Shown in pieces: positions 42,927 to 51,985 of a stretch of DNA of 64,000 nucleotides. The notes below the pieces were generated by a model, which searched no databases, was not told where the DNA came from, and worked only from the letters and a program-made list of their open reading frames with translations. Positions within the stretch are counted from its first letter, which is position 1. Every line of letters begins with the position of its first letter. Made by a program: the position numbers and the translations under genes. The stretch is from Rhizobium metallidurans (GTDB taxonomy: Bacteria > Pseudomonadota > Alphaproteobacteria > Rhizobiales > Rhizobiaceae): assembly GCF_014196505.1 (NCBI RefSeq), contig NZ_JACIDW010000019.1, positions 1-64,000 of the forward strand, read 5' to 3'.

Positions 42927-43760
42927 TCAGGTCTCGACCGGGAAATATCGGACATAGGCGAACGTGTCACCGTCAGGTGACCAGTTCGGAACATTGATCG
43001 ACCCCTGCCCGCCGAAGAGCGTAAACAGCGTCGTCAGGTTGCTGCCATCCATATCCATGATCCGCATCCGCACATGCTTGTCGCGCGGGTGATCGAAGAC
43101 ATCGGGATCGTAGGAGATGAGCACGACCTTGTCGTTCCTGGGCGATGGATGCGCGAACCAGTTGCCGTAATCGTCGTGCGTCACCTGCTCGACGCCGGTT
43201 CCATCAGGGCGGATGCGCCAGATCTGCATCAGGCCGGTGCGGCTGGAATTGAAGTAGATCCAGCGTCCGTCGGCCGAGTAATCCGGCCCGTCATTGCGCC
43301 CCTCGCCATGCGTCAGCCGCCGTTCCTCGCCGCCTGTGACGTCGATCGTGTAGATGTCGAAGACGTCGTCGCGAATGCCGCAATAGGCGAGTTCCTTCCC
43401 GTCGGGCGACCAGCCGTGCCAGTAGGAGGGATGATTGGTGGTCACCAGTTGTGGCGTGCCGCCATCGATCGGCAGCGTGTAGATCGCCGATTTGCCGAAC
43501 TCGATCTTGTCGGAAATGACGATCCTCGTGCCATCGGGCGAAATCCCGTGGTCGTTGTTGCAGGCCGTCGCGAAACCGGTATCGACCTTCTCCACCTTCG
43601 CCGATCCGTCGAGCGCCAGCCGGTAGAGCAAGCCTTCGTCGTTGAGCAGCAGATAGCTTCCATCAGGGGCGTAATTGGGCGCTTCCACCAGCCTCTCGGT
43701 CTGCCAGATCACACGGGTCTCGCCCGTCTTGACGTTGTGGATCTCGACGGAACTGCGCAT
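42927..43760 (-). CDS. TolB-like beta-propeller protein, cytoplasmic
   Basis: A 277-residue protein without a signal peptide, made of PD40/TolB-type repeats: ISPDGTRIVIS, WSPDGKELAYCG, YSADGRWIYFNS, HPSPRNDKVVLIS and NWSPDGDTFAYV. The repeats suggest a six-bladed propeller. Homologous proteins in rhizobia are annotated as TolB or oligogalacturonate-lyase-like, but no catalytic motif is evident. It is transcribed away from the phosphoglycerol transferase gene, with a shared 274-base regulatory gap containing phased repeats. Confidence 0.75.
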   Translation of the reverse strand: MRSSVEIHNVKTGETRVIWQTERLVEAPNYAPDGSYLLLNDEGLLYRLALDGSAKVEKVDTGFATACNNDHGISPDGTRIVISDKIEFGKSAIYTLPIDGGTPQLVTTNHPSYWHGWSPDGKELAYCGIRDDVFDIYTIDVTGGEERRLTHGEGRNDGPDYSADGRWIYFNSSRTGLMQIWRIRPDGTGVEQVTHDDYGNWFAHPSPRNDKVVLISYDPDVFDHPRDKHVRMRIMDMDGSNLTTLFTLFGGQGSINVPNWSPDGDTFAYVRYFPVET

Positions 43761-43933
43761 GCAAACCTCCTCTTACGCGAACACCTTGAAGACCTACGAC
43801 AGCTAAATCGGGCGCGCAAGGATCGCGCGGTCGCGGCGCCGCCCGGCCCTGCCGCCGTGTCCATCTGGCCCGGGACAACCGTGCGTCGAGAAGTTTGTGA
43901 TCAAAAAAACGTTAAGGCCGGGAAACAACCATG

Positions 43934-43987
43934 GTTCATCTGGCGTTCATGACAAAGATGTGACAGTTCGATGACATTATCATGACG
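43934..43987 (-). promoter_or_regulatory. Composite 11-bp-phased repeat array (PhoB-type box plus half dyad element)
   Basis: Read on the plus strand, TGACA or TGACG starts at 43950, 43961, 43972 and 43983, exactly 11 bp apart. On the minus strand this reads as four (C/T)GTCA units, matching a tandem PhoB box (for example ATGTCAT-N4-CTGTCAC). Directly adjoining it, GTTCATCTGGCGTTCAT at 43934-43950 is the reverse complement of the half element at 29736-29752. The array ends 47 bases before the start at 44035 and 174 bases before the divergent gene at 43760. Confidence 0.55.
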
Positions 43988-44034
43988 CTGGAGTTCCGCC
44001 ATTGATCGCGCAAGTTTTAAGGTCCGGAGCGGCA

Positions 44035-45930
44035 ATGCGCGAGGCGGTGCTCTATGGTGGCGTCGGCTCCCAAACCCGTCCATCCATCCTGCGCGGCTCG
44101 ATCACGGTCGCCCTGACGGCGGTGATGGCGCTGCTCGCGACGTTCTCTGTCGAAGTGATCTCGCGCGGCGGCGTCACCGATGTCGGCACCTTCCTGACGT
44201 CGATGGCACGTCCGGGAATGACGACGGTCGTCATGTTGACGGTCGTGATGCTGTGCGTCGATGCGGCGCTCGGGCGACGTTTCCTCTCGGCGCTGGTGGT
44301 CCTGCCCCTCGTGCTGGTGCCGGCGCTCATATCCAACCAGAAACAGCATTATCTCTCCGATCCGCTCTATCCCTCGGACATGCTGTTCGGCCGCCAGATC
44401 CTCGAACTGCTTCCCGTCATGGTACGCGACCGGCCGATGACGGCGGTGGCGGTGGCCGTCGGCATTCTGCTCTCGGTCACCGGTCTCCTGCTTGCCTGGC
44501 GCCATGCCTGGCGCCGCCTGCCGAAGATGACAAGCCGCAATCGCATCCGTAATCTCTGCCTGACGGTTCCCGTCATCGCCGCCTTCGGCTCGCTGATGGA
44601 TTACTCGCAGTATTCCTATATTCGCGACCGCCTGCAGGTCGTGCCGATGATGTGGGATCAGAAAGAGAACTACCGCAGCAACGGCTTCATCCTCGCCTTC
44701 ATCTTCAACATTCCCATGGCCGACGTCGCCTCGCCCACTGGCTTTGGCACGCAGGCGCTCGACGCGATCCCGTCGCGCAATTACGGCTACATCAAGGGCC
44801 CGAGCGACAAGCCCGACGTGATCATGCTGATGAGCGAATCCTTCTGGGATCCGACGCGCCTGAAGACGCTGGAGTTCCAACAGGACCCGATGCCGACCAT
44901 TCGCGCCGCGCAGTCCGGCCACGTCTTCTCGCCGGAATTCGGCGGCATGACCTCGAATGTCGAATTCGAGGCGCTGACCGGCTTCTCCAACGCCTTCCTG
45001 CCCTATGGCAGCATCCCCTACCAGCAGTATATCCGCAACGACGTCCCGTCGCTGGCCACCTTCTTCCGTGGCGAAGGCTATGCCGCCCGCGCGCTCCACC
45101 CGTTCAGCGGCTGGTTCTGGAACCGCAACGAGGTCTACAAGAATTTCGGCTTCGAGGAGTTCCGCACCGAGGAAACCATGCCGGCCATGGAAAAGCGCGG
45201 TATCTTCGCTTCCGACGACAGCCTGATGCGAGAGATCATGCAGGAGGCCGACGGGCTCGATCAGCCCTTCTTCTTCTTCGGCGTCACCTTGCAGGGACAT
45301 GGACCCTATGAGGCCAACCGCTATGCCAGCAACACGGTCGACATCACCGGCAGCCTGACCGACGCCGACCGCGCGACGCTTGGCACCTATACCCAGGGCA
45401 TCAAGGAGGCCGACGACAGCTTCAGGATGCTGACCGAATGGGCGTCCAGGCGTGATCGCGAGACCATCATCGTGCTCTGGGGCGATCATCTGCCGCCGCT
45501 TGGAAGCGTCTATACCAACACCGGCTACATGCCCGATCAGGTCGCGACCCGCCGCGCCTCCGTCGATGTCATGAAGCAGGAACACGAGACGCCGCTGGTC
45601 ATCTGGTCGAACAGAAAGGGCGTCAAGCAGGATGTGGGCACCATCAGCCCGTCGCAGCTGCCCTATCACCTGCTGAAATTCGCCGGCTACGAGCACCCCT
45701 TCTACACCGGCTTTCTCGGCCGCGTGCAGAAGAAATACCCGGTCGTCGACCGCTACCAGCTGATCGCCCGCGACAACACCGCTTCCCCCGACTGGATCCG
45801 AGACGCCAAGACCGTCGATCCGCTGGTGCGCGACTACCGCTACCTGCAATACGACGTCATGTTCGGCAAGGGGCAGAGCATCGAGCGCTTCTTCCCGCAG
45901 CACGCCTGGCTGAAGGCCGAGGGCACCTGA
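44035..45930 (+). CDS. LTA-synthase-family sulfatase, probable phosphoglycerol transferase
   Basis: A 631-residue inner-membrane protein with about five N-terminal helices (residues about 20-195) and a periplasmic alkaline-phosphatase-fold domain. Landmarks are VIMLMSESFWDPT (metal Glu), GGMTSNVEFEALTG (nucleophilic Thr region), LQGHGPYE and VLWGDHLPPLG. Relatives include LtaS, OpgB/E and the rhizobial cyclic-glucan phosphoglycerol transferase CgmB; the last is the likeliest role here. ATG at 44035 has GGAG upstream; TTG at 44002 is weaker. An 11-bp-phased repeat array lies just upstream. Confidence 0.85.
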   Translation: MREAVLYGGVGSQTRPSILRGSITVALTAVMALLATFSVEVISRGGVTDVGTFLTSMARPGMTTVVMLTVVMLCVDAALGRRFLSALVVLPLVLVPALISNQKQHYLSDPLYPSDMLFGRQILELLPVMVRDRPMTAVAVAVGILLSVTGLLLAWRHAWRRLPKMTSRNRIRNLCLTVPVIAAFGSLMDYSQYSYIRDRLQVVPMMWDQKENYRSNGFILAFIFNIPMADVASPTGFGTQALDAIPSRNYGYIKGPSDKPDVIMLMSESFWDPTRLKTLEFQQDPMPTIRAAQSGHVFSPEFGGMTSNVEFEALTGFSNAFLPYGSIPYQQYIRNDVPSLATFFRGEGYAARALHPFSGWFWNRNEVYKNFGFEEFRTEETMPAMEKRGIFASDDSLMREIMQEADGLDQPFFFFGVTLQGHGPYEANRYASNTVDITGSLTDADRATLGTYTQGIKEADDSFRMLTEWASRRDRETIIVLWGDHLPPLGSVYTNTGYMPDQVATRRASVDVMKQEHETPLVIWSNRKGVKQDVGTISPSQLPYHLLKFAGYEHPFYTGFLGRVQKKYPVVDRYQLIARDNTASPDWIRDAKTVDPLVRDYRYLQYDVMFGKGQSIERFFPQHAWLKAEGT

Positions 45931-46017
45931 GCGCGGCATCCGCGCATCTTGCTGCATTGCATTCCTGGCGCAGAACGGAATACTCCCCACCAACACAAGT
46001 TGATCGGGAGTCGCGCC

Positions 46018-46542
46018 ATGAACAATCTCTCCAGTCTGGTCCACCTGCATTTCGACAAATCCGCCAACGAACTCGGCGACATCGAAAAGCGCGTGCTGGC
46101 GAAGGCGCATGCGCGCAAGGTCATCTCGACGGATATCAACGCCGCCCTTAGCGCCGAATCCTCATTCGGCGAGCGGATGGCGGACAACATCGCCCGCATC
46201 GGCGGCTCCTGGGCCTTCATCACCACCTTCCTGGTCTTTCTGGCCGTCTGGTGCGTGGTCAACACCATCATTCTCGCCACCGGTGCCTTCGACCCCTACC
46301 CCTTCATCTTCCTCAATCTCGTCCTCTCCATGGTCGCCGCCATCCAGGCGCCGATCATCATGATGTCGCAGAACCGGCAGGCCGAGCGCGACCGCTTCGA
46401 GGCCGCCAAGGACTACGAGGTCAACCTGAAGGCCGAGCTGGAAGTGCTGTCGCTGCACCAGAAGATCGACATGCAGGTGATGACCGAAATCGCCGCCCTG
46501 CGCGAGGATATCGCCAAGCTCACCCGCAAGCTTGGCGATTGA
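46018..46542 (+). CDS. DUF1003 membrane protein
   Basis: A 174-residue protein with two membrane helices in the middle (WAFITTFLVFLAVWCVVNT and PFIFLNLVLSMVAAIQAPI), followed by the family block IIMMSQNRQAERDRFEAAKDYEVNLKAELEV. These are DUF1003 hallmarks. The C-terminal helix is cytoplasmic and coiled-coil-like. GGGAG precedes the ATG. Function is unknown. Confidence 0.88.
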   Translation: MNNLSSLVHLHFDKSANELGDIEKRVLAKAHARKVISTDINAALSAESSFGERMADNIARIGGSWAFITTFLVFLAVWCVVNTIILATGAFDPYPFIFLNLVLSMVAAIQAPIIMMSQNRQAERDRFEAAKDYEVNLKAELEVLSLHQKIDMQVMTEIAALREDIAKLTRKLGD

Positions 46543-46715
46543 CATCCGGGTGAGCGAAAATTTAGCCGGCCACAGGCACGGCGCGTCATTTCCGTACACT
46601 CCGATATCTCACGGGTACACGCATGGGGTTTATTAGGTAAGTAAAAATTAAGACGGACAAATGTATCCTTCGGTTGTCTTCGCCGCGGCAAGGATCATCG
46701 CAAGGAGTGCAGTGC

Positions 46716-47138
46716 ATGAGGAATGCCCGACGTCTTCTCGCCAATCGGCAGGGCGCAGCCGCGATCGAGTTCGCCATCGTTGCCCCGGTCTTCCTGCTCG
46801 TTCTTCTCACCCTGATCGCCTACGGCATCTACCTGAGCGCCGCCCATGCGCTGCAGCAGCTGACGGCGGACGCGGCGCGCACGGCGGTGGCCGGCCTGTC
46901 GGAGCAGGAACGCGCCCAGCTCGTCAACAATTACATCGCGCTGTCGACCCTCAACGACCCGCTGATCGACCGCAAGAAACTTCAGGTCACCGTCGCCACC
47001 GACCCCACGAACGCCAACCAGTTCACGGTCACGACGGAGTATGATGCCAGCGCGCTACCGATCTGGAATCTCTATACATTTCCACTTCCAGACACAAAGA
47101 TTCGCCGCTTCGCCACCATCCGCATGGGGGGTATATGA
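46716..47138 (+). CDS. TadE-like pilus assembly protein
   Basis: A 140-residue minor pseudopilin-like protein. Residues 12-38 (RQGAAAIEFAIVAPVFLLVLLTLIAYG) contain the TadE signature, with Glu at position 5 after the predicted prepilin-type cleavage site and a hydrophobic helix. AAGGAG lies 8 bases before the ATG. Its stop overlaps the next gene (ATGA), so the two are translationally coupled. The main tad/cpa cluster is not in the window. Confidence 0.85.
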   Translation: MRNARRLLANRQGAAAIEFAIVAPVFLLVLLTLIAYGIYLSAAHALQQLTADAARTAVAGLSEQERAQLVNNYIALSTLNDPLIDRKKLQVTVATDPTNANQFTVTTEYDASALPIWNLYTFPLPDTKIRRFATIRMGGI

Positions 47139-48874
47139 AAGCAGGCGTTAGGCGATATCTGGCGGGCCTCTGCGTCCGCCGGGATGGCAATATCGCGATC
47201 ATGGCCGCGCTCAGCGCGCCCTTGATCATCTCGACGCTGGCGCTCGGCATAGATTTCGGCGCGATGACGCTGCAACAGCGCCGCCTGCAGCAATTGAGCG
47301 ACATCGGCGCCATCGTCGCGGCCTCCGACATCAACAACGCCGCCGGCAATCTGGTGACGAACTTCCAGCAGAACGGCCTGAACGTCGCCGTAAAGTCAGG
47401 CGTCGCTTACGCAACATCATCCGGAACGAAATTGTTGAACGCCGCCCAACTCGGCACTTTCGACGCCGTCGTCCAGTACACGCCAGGGATTTATCTCGCC
47501 GATCCCACCGTGCCGCCGGAACAGCGCTTCGTGGCCGGCACCCAGCCCTACGATGCCGTCAAGGTTGCGATCCAGCAGAAGGCGCAGTTGACCTTCGCCG
47601 CCGCCATCATCCCGCCCCCGACGCTGAGCGCCACGGGAACGGCGTCCGCCTCCAAGCTCGCCGCCTTCTCGGTCGGCTCGCGCCTCGCAAGCCTCAACGG
47701 CGGCCTGCTCAACGCCATTCTCGGTGGCTTGCTCGGCACGACGGTGTCGCTGAAGGCGGTGGATTACGACGCGCTCGCCTCAGCCAACATCGACCTCCTG
47801 TCCTATCTCGATCTTCTCGCGACCAGGCTAAATCTCACCGCCGGCACCTATGAGGAACTGCTGGCGACCGACATCTCCTATCCGCGCCTGCTCGACACGC
47901 TGGCTGCCACGCAAGGGCTGACGCCATCGGTCAGCAAGGCGATCACCTCGCTGTCGAAGGGGCTCGGCACCACGCAGATCAAGGTCAAGCTGCAGAACCT
48001 GCTCAGCCTCGGTTCCGTCGGCGAGCGGATGATCGGCTCCGGATCGCACCTGCTGCTCGAGGCCAGCGCGCTCGATATCATTTCGGCAAGCGCCTTCGCC
48101 GCCAACCAGGGAAAGCAGGTCGGGGTCAATCTCGCCGGTACCGTTCCGGGGCTGACCAGCGTCACGCTGAAGATCGCGATCGGCGAACGCCCCAAGGGGA
48201 TCGCGTCGAATGCCATCGGCACGACGGGATCTGCCGTCAGGACGGCGCAGATCCGCATTGCCATCGAAGCCGGCGTGACCGGGCTCAGCGCCATCGCCGG
48301 CATCAAGCTGCGCGTGCCGCTCTATGTCGAGGCCGCTTACGCGGAAGCCAAGCTCGCGAACTTCGCCTGCCTCGGCGGCGGCCCGAAAAGCGCCAGCATC
48401 GGCGTCGACGTCGTGCCTGGCGTCGCCGAAATCGCGCTCGGCGACGTCGACCCGACCGCCATGGCCAATTTCGGAACCAAGCCCCGCGTCACATCAGCCA
48501 CCATCATCGACGCGCTGCTCCTCAAGGTGAACGCGCTCGCCGACATCAACCTGACCAATACCAGCAAGACACGGCTGACATTCCAGCCGAACGACATCAC
48601 CAACAAGACGATCAAGAACGTCTCGACCAGGGATACGCTCACCTCCGCCGTGCAGTCGCTGATCGCGGGCACCGACATCCAGATCCAGCTGCTGGTGCTG
48701 ACGCTCGGGACCAACAAGGCGGTGATGCAGGCGATCGCCGATACGCTGTCGAGCGTCACCGCTCCGCTCGACGAGGTCCTCTACAACACGCTGCTGATGC
48801 TCGGCATCAAGATCGGCGAGGCCGATGTGCGCTTCACCGATGCGCGGTGCCAGCAATCCGTGCTGGTGCAATGA
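47135..48874 (+). CDS. TadG-family pilus assembly protein
   Basis: A 579-residue protein with an N-terminal TadG/Flp-like hydrophobic helix (RRDGNIAIMAALSAPLIISTLALGIDFGAMTLQQRRLQ), then a large, low-Cys periplasmic region rich in Ala, Leu and Thr with no vWA motif. It ends in a Cys-containing segment (DARCQQSVLVQ). The TadE-TadG pair here precedes the class II DAHP synthase on the opposite strand. Confidence 0.8.
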   Translation: MKAGVRRYLAGLCVRRDGNIAIMAALSAPLIISTLALGIDFGAMTLQQRRLQQLSDIGAIVAASDINNAAGNLVTNFQQNGLNVAVKSGVAYATSSGTKLLNAAQLGTFDAVVQYTPGIYLADPTVPPEQRFVAGTQPYDAVKVAIQQKAQLTFAAAIIPPPTLSATGTASASKLAAFSVGSRLASLNGGLLNAILGGLLGTTVSLKAVDYDALASANIDLLSYLDLLATRLNLTAGTYEELLATDISYPRLLDTLAATQGLTPSVSKAITSLSKGLGTTQIKVKLQNLLSLGSVGERMIGSGSHLLLEASALDIISASAFAANQGKQVGVNLAGTVPGLTSVTLKIAIGERPKGIASNAIGTTGSAVRTAQIRIAIEAGVTGLSAIAGIKLRVPLYVEAAYAEAKLANFACLGGGPKSASIGVDVVPGVAEIALGDVDPTAMANFGTKPRVTSATIIDALLLKVNALADINLTNTSKTRLTFQPNDITNKTIKNVSTRDTLTSAVQSLIAGTDIQIQLLVLTLGTNKAVMQAIADTLSSVTAPLDEVLYNTLLMLGIKIGEADVRFTDARCQQSVLVQ

Positions 48875-48898
48875 AAAAGCCCGGCACGATGGCCGGGC
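48874..48898 (-). terminator. Intrinsic terminator of the DAHP synthase gene
   Basis: On the minus strand, GCCCGGC and GCCGGGC form the stem and are followed by TTTTT. The hairpin also lies just after the stop of the plus-strand tadG gene and may work in both directions. Confidence 0.65.
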
Positions 48899-48936
48899 TC
48901 CTTCAATTCATGATCGTCAGCCAGCTAGACTAGCCC

Positions 48937-50319
48937 TCAGCCGTTGACGGCCATCCGCTTCTCGTCGCGGCCGCTCTTCATCCGCTCGGAGAGCAGGAAG
49001 GCGAGCTCGAGCGCCTGGTCGGCATTGAGACGCGGGTCGCAATGCGTGTGGTAGCGGTCGTGCAGGTCTTCCGCCGTCACGGCGCGCGCGCCGCCCGTGC
49101 ATTCCGTTACGTCCTTGCCGGTCATCTCGATGTGGATGCCGCCTGGATGCGAGCCTTCCGCACGATGGATCTGGAAGAAGCTTTCGACTTCCGACAGGAT
49201 CCGCTCGAAGGGCCGCGTCTTGTAGTGGTTGAGCGTGATCGTGTTGCCGTGCATCGGATCGCAAGACCAGACGACCTTGCGGCCTTCCTTCTCGACAGCG
49301 CGGATGAGGCGCGGCAGATGCTCGGCGACCTTGTCGTGGCCGAAGCGGCAGATCAGCGTCAGACGACCGGCTTCGTTCTGAGGGTTCAGAACGTCGATCA
49401 GGTTCAACAGATCGTCCGCCTGCAGCGTCGGGCCGCACTTCAGGCCGATCGGGTTCTTGATCCCGCGGCAGTATTCCACATGCGCGTGATCGAGCTGGCG
49501 CGTACGGTCGCCGATCCAGATCATGTGGCCAGACGTGGCGTACCAGTCGCCCGAGGTGGAGTCGACGCGCGTCAGCGCTTCTTCATAGCCAAGCAGCAGC
49601 GCTTCATGGCTGGTGAAGAAATCGGTCTCGCGCAGGCTCGGCTGGTTCTCGGCGGTGATGCCGATCGCCTTCATGAAATCCATCGTCTCGCTGATGCGAT
49701 CCGCCAGCTTGCGATAGCGCTCGCCCTGCGGGCTGTCCTTGATGAAGCCGAGCATCCACTGATGCACGTTCTCGAGGTTGGCATAGCCACCCATCGCGAA
49801 GGCGCGCAGAAGGTTCAGCGTCGCGGCCGACTGGCGGTACGCCATGGCCTGGCGTTCCGGATTCGGAATGCGCGCTTCCTCGGTGAACTCGATGCCGTTG
49901 ATGATGTCGCCACGGTAGCTCGGCAGCGACACGCCATCGAGCGTTTCGATGCCCGACGAGCGCGGCTTGGCGAACTGACCGGCGATACGGCCGACCTTGA
50001 CGACGGGAAGCTGGGCGCCGTAGGTCAGGACGACAGCCATCTGCAGGAAGGCGCGGAAGAAGTCGCGGATATTGTCCGCGCCGTGTTCCGCGAAGCTTTC
50101 GGCGCAATCGCCACCCTGCAAGAGGAAGCCGTTACCTTCGGCCACATTGGCAAGATGCTTTTTCAGACGACGCGCCTCGCCTGCGAAAACGAGCGGAGGA
50201 TACGACGCCAGCTGGGCTTCCGTCGCCGCAACTGCTGCCTGATCCGGATAGTCCGGAACCTGCTGGATCGGTTTTTGCCGCCAACTGTTCGGAGTCCAAT
50301 TCTGTGCCATCTCGTTCAC
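48937..50319 (-). CDS. aroG: Class II 3-deoxy-7-phosphoheptulonate synthase
   Basis: First step of the shikimate pathway: condenses phosphoenolpyruvate with erythrose 4-phosphate. The 460-residue plant-type (class II) enzyme shows WTPNSWRQKPIQQVPDYPD, LLQGGDCAESFAEH, KPRSSGIETLDGVSLPSYRGD, SAHVEYCRGIKNPIGLKCGP-type substrate block and CDPMHGNTI. The gene name varies among rhizobia. It lies between two sets of Tad genes. Confidence 0.94.
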   Translation of the reverse strand: MNEMAQNWTPNSWRQKPIQQVPDYPDQAAVAATEAQLASYPPLVFAGEARRLKKHLANVAEGNGFLLQGGDCAESFAEHGADNIRDFFRAFLQMAVVLTYGAQLPVVKVGRIAGQFAKPRSSGIETLDGVSLPSYRGDIINGIEFTEEARIPNPERQAMAYRQSAATLNLLRAFAMGGYANLENVHQWMLGFIKDSPQGERYRKLADRISETMDFMKAIGITAENQPSLRETDFFTSHEALLLGYEEALTRVDSTSGDWYATSGHMIWIGDRTRQLDHAHVEYCRGIKNPIGLKCGPTLQADDLLNLIDVLNPQNEAGRLTLICRFGHDKVAEHLPRLIRAVEKEGRKVVWSCDPMHGNTITLNHYKTRPFERILSEVESFFQIHRAEGSHPGGIHIEMTGKDVTECTGGARAVTAEDLHDRYHTHCDPRLNADQALELAFLLSERMKSGRDEKRMAVNG

Positions 50320-50628
50320 CTGTCTCAGTATCCGGTACCGGCCGGATATCCCGTCTTTAAAATACTGGCGGCTTATAGCCGTTTAGCTTCATCTTGCATA
50401 GCGGGGTTCGACGCGCTTTTGTCCGCCTCACCGCGCCATCGGATGACGCCCTATAAAGGTATTCGCGGCCGCGTTTTCAAATGCCCGGCTCGACCTTAAC
50501 GTTCGATATACCAAGACGCTTTGTATCTAATTTATGCTTTGACGTTAAGGATCACGCTGTTTTCAGACAGCCGAGCATGACGCTCCCGCTTTTTCAATCA
50601 TGACTTTTCCCTTCCTCGGATATTTCCA
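50320..50628. other. Intergenic region between aroG and the vWA-TadG gene
   Basis: About 310 bases between divergent genes. The stretch 50510-50560 is AT-rich and probably carries promoters. I see no gene, no convincing small frame and no phased repeat array. Confidence 0.45.
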
Positions 50629-51963
50629 ATGCGTATGTTTGATCGCCTGCTGGCGGATCGTTCGGGCAATTTCGGCCTGATCACCGCCATCCTGATGGTG
50701 CCCCTGATCGGCGCGGCCGGCCTGTCGATCGACTTCTCGCAGGCGCTCACCATGCGCACACAGCTTCAGGGCGCGGCCGATGCCGCCGCCGTCGGGGCCG
50801 TGGCGCAAATGTCGCCGGCCATGAAGAAAGCGCAGACGATGACCGGCGACGGTACGATCGCGATCGGCAAGACCGACGCGCAGGAACTCTTCCGCTCGCA
50901 ACTGTCGGGCGAAGCCACCAGCTTTCCGATCGACGTCAGCGTCGATGTCGTAAAGACCGGCAGCGTGCTGACGTCATCCGTCACCTTCCAGACACGGGTG
51001 CCGACTTCCTTCATGCAGATCCTCGGCCAGACCAGCATGCCGATCTCGGGCACGGCCACCGCTCGCTACGAAACGCCGTCCTACATGGGTTTTTACATGC
51101 TGCTCGACAACACGCCCTCCATGGGCGTCGGCGCGACGCAGACCGACATCGACAAGATGAAGAAAGTGACCGCCAACGGCAACGCCACAGGCGGAGACAA
51201 GAGCTGCGCCTTCGCCTGCCACATTGTGTCCACTTCGGGTGTCGAGGACAAATCGAGCTACTATAACGTCGCGCGAAACAATGGCGTGACCATCCGCATC
51301 GACGTGGTCGCCCAGGCCGTCAAGGCGCTGATGGCGAAGGCGACCGACACGCAGACGATGAACAACCAGTTCCGCGTCGCCGCCTACACATTCGGCAAGA
51401 CCGCGCAGGACGCCAAGCTGTTCAAGGTCGCCGAGATCAACAACGACCTCGGCAAGGTCGCGACGGCGACCAATGCCATCCAGCTGATGAGCATCCCCTA
51501 TCAGAACTACAACAACGACCAGCAGACAAGCTTCGACGACGCGCTCGCCGGCATCAAGGACGAGATCAAGGGCACCATCGGCAAGGGCACGAGCGATGCC
51601 GACCGTCAGAAGATCGTGTTCTTCGTGGCCGATGGCGTCGGTGACAGCTACAAGCCGTCAGGCTGCACCAGCCCGCGCGGCGCCAGTGGTGGCCGCTGCA
51701 TCGAACCCATCGACGTCAAGAGCTGTGCGACGCTCAAGGACAAAGGCATCAAGATCGCCGTCCTCTACACGCGCTATCTGCCGCTGCCTGAAAACGGCTT
51801 TTACAACGACTGGGTCAAGCCTTTCGAAGGCAAGATCTCGTCGAAGATGCAGGAGTGCGCCAGCCCGGGCCTCTACTTCGCCGTCAGCCCCACCGAAGGC
51901 ATCGCCGAGGCCATGCAGGCGCTGTTCATGAAGATCGTCAGCACGCCCCGCATTACCAGCTGA
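50629..51963 (+). CDS. TadG-like pilus protein with von Willebrand factor A-type domain
   Basis: A 444-residue protein with an N-terminal TadG-type helix (DRSGNFGLITAILMVPLIGAAGLSIDFSQALTMRTQLQGAADAAAV) followed by a vWA-like region. The MIDAS-type loop reads LLDNTPSMGVG, a variant of DxSxS, and VFFVADGVGDS supplies the later Asp. Several Cys (DKSCAFACHI, KSCATLKD) may form disulfides in the periplasm. Related to TadG; it is separated from the TadE-TadG pair only by aroG. Confidence 0.82.
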   Translation: MRMFDRLLADRSGNFGLITAILMVPLIGAAGLSIDFSQALTMRTQLQGAADAAAVGAVAQMSPAMKKAQTMTGDGTIAIGKTDAQELFRSQLSGEATSFPIDVSVDVVKTGSVLTSSVTFQTRVPTSFMQILGQTSMPISGTATARYETPSYMGFYMLLDNTPSMGVGATQTDIDKMKKVTANGNATGGDKSCAFACHIVSTSGVEDKSSYYNVARNNGVTIRIDVVAQAVKALMAKATDTQTMNNQFRVAAYTFGKTAQDAKLFKVAEINNDLGKVATATNAIQLMSIPYQNYNNDQQTSFDDALAGIKDEIKGTIGKGTSDADRQKIVFFVADGVGDSYKPSGCTSPRGASGGRCIEPIDVKSCATLKDKGIKIAVLYTRYLPLPENGFYNDWVKPFEGKISSKMQECASPGLYFAVSPTEGIAEAMQALFMKIVSTPRITS

Positions 51964-51985
51964 TTGTTTTACCAGCTGGCGCGCG

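Noticed and set aside
44017..46110. Very long minus-strand open frame (697 codons) opposite the LTA-synthase-like gene
   Set aside because: The opposite strand carries a clear membrane protein with conserved catalytic motifs. The antisense translation has no recognisable domain and is another composition shadow.
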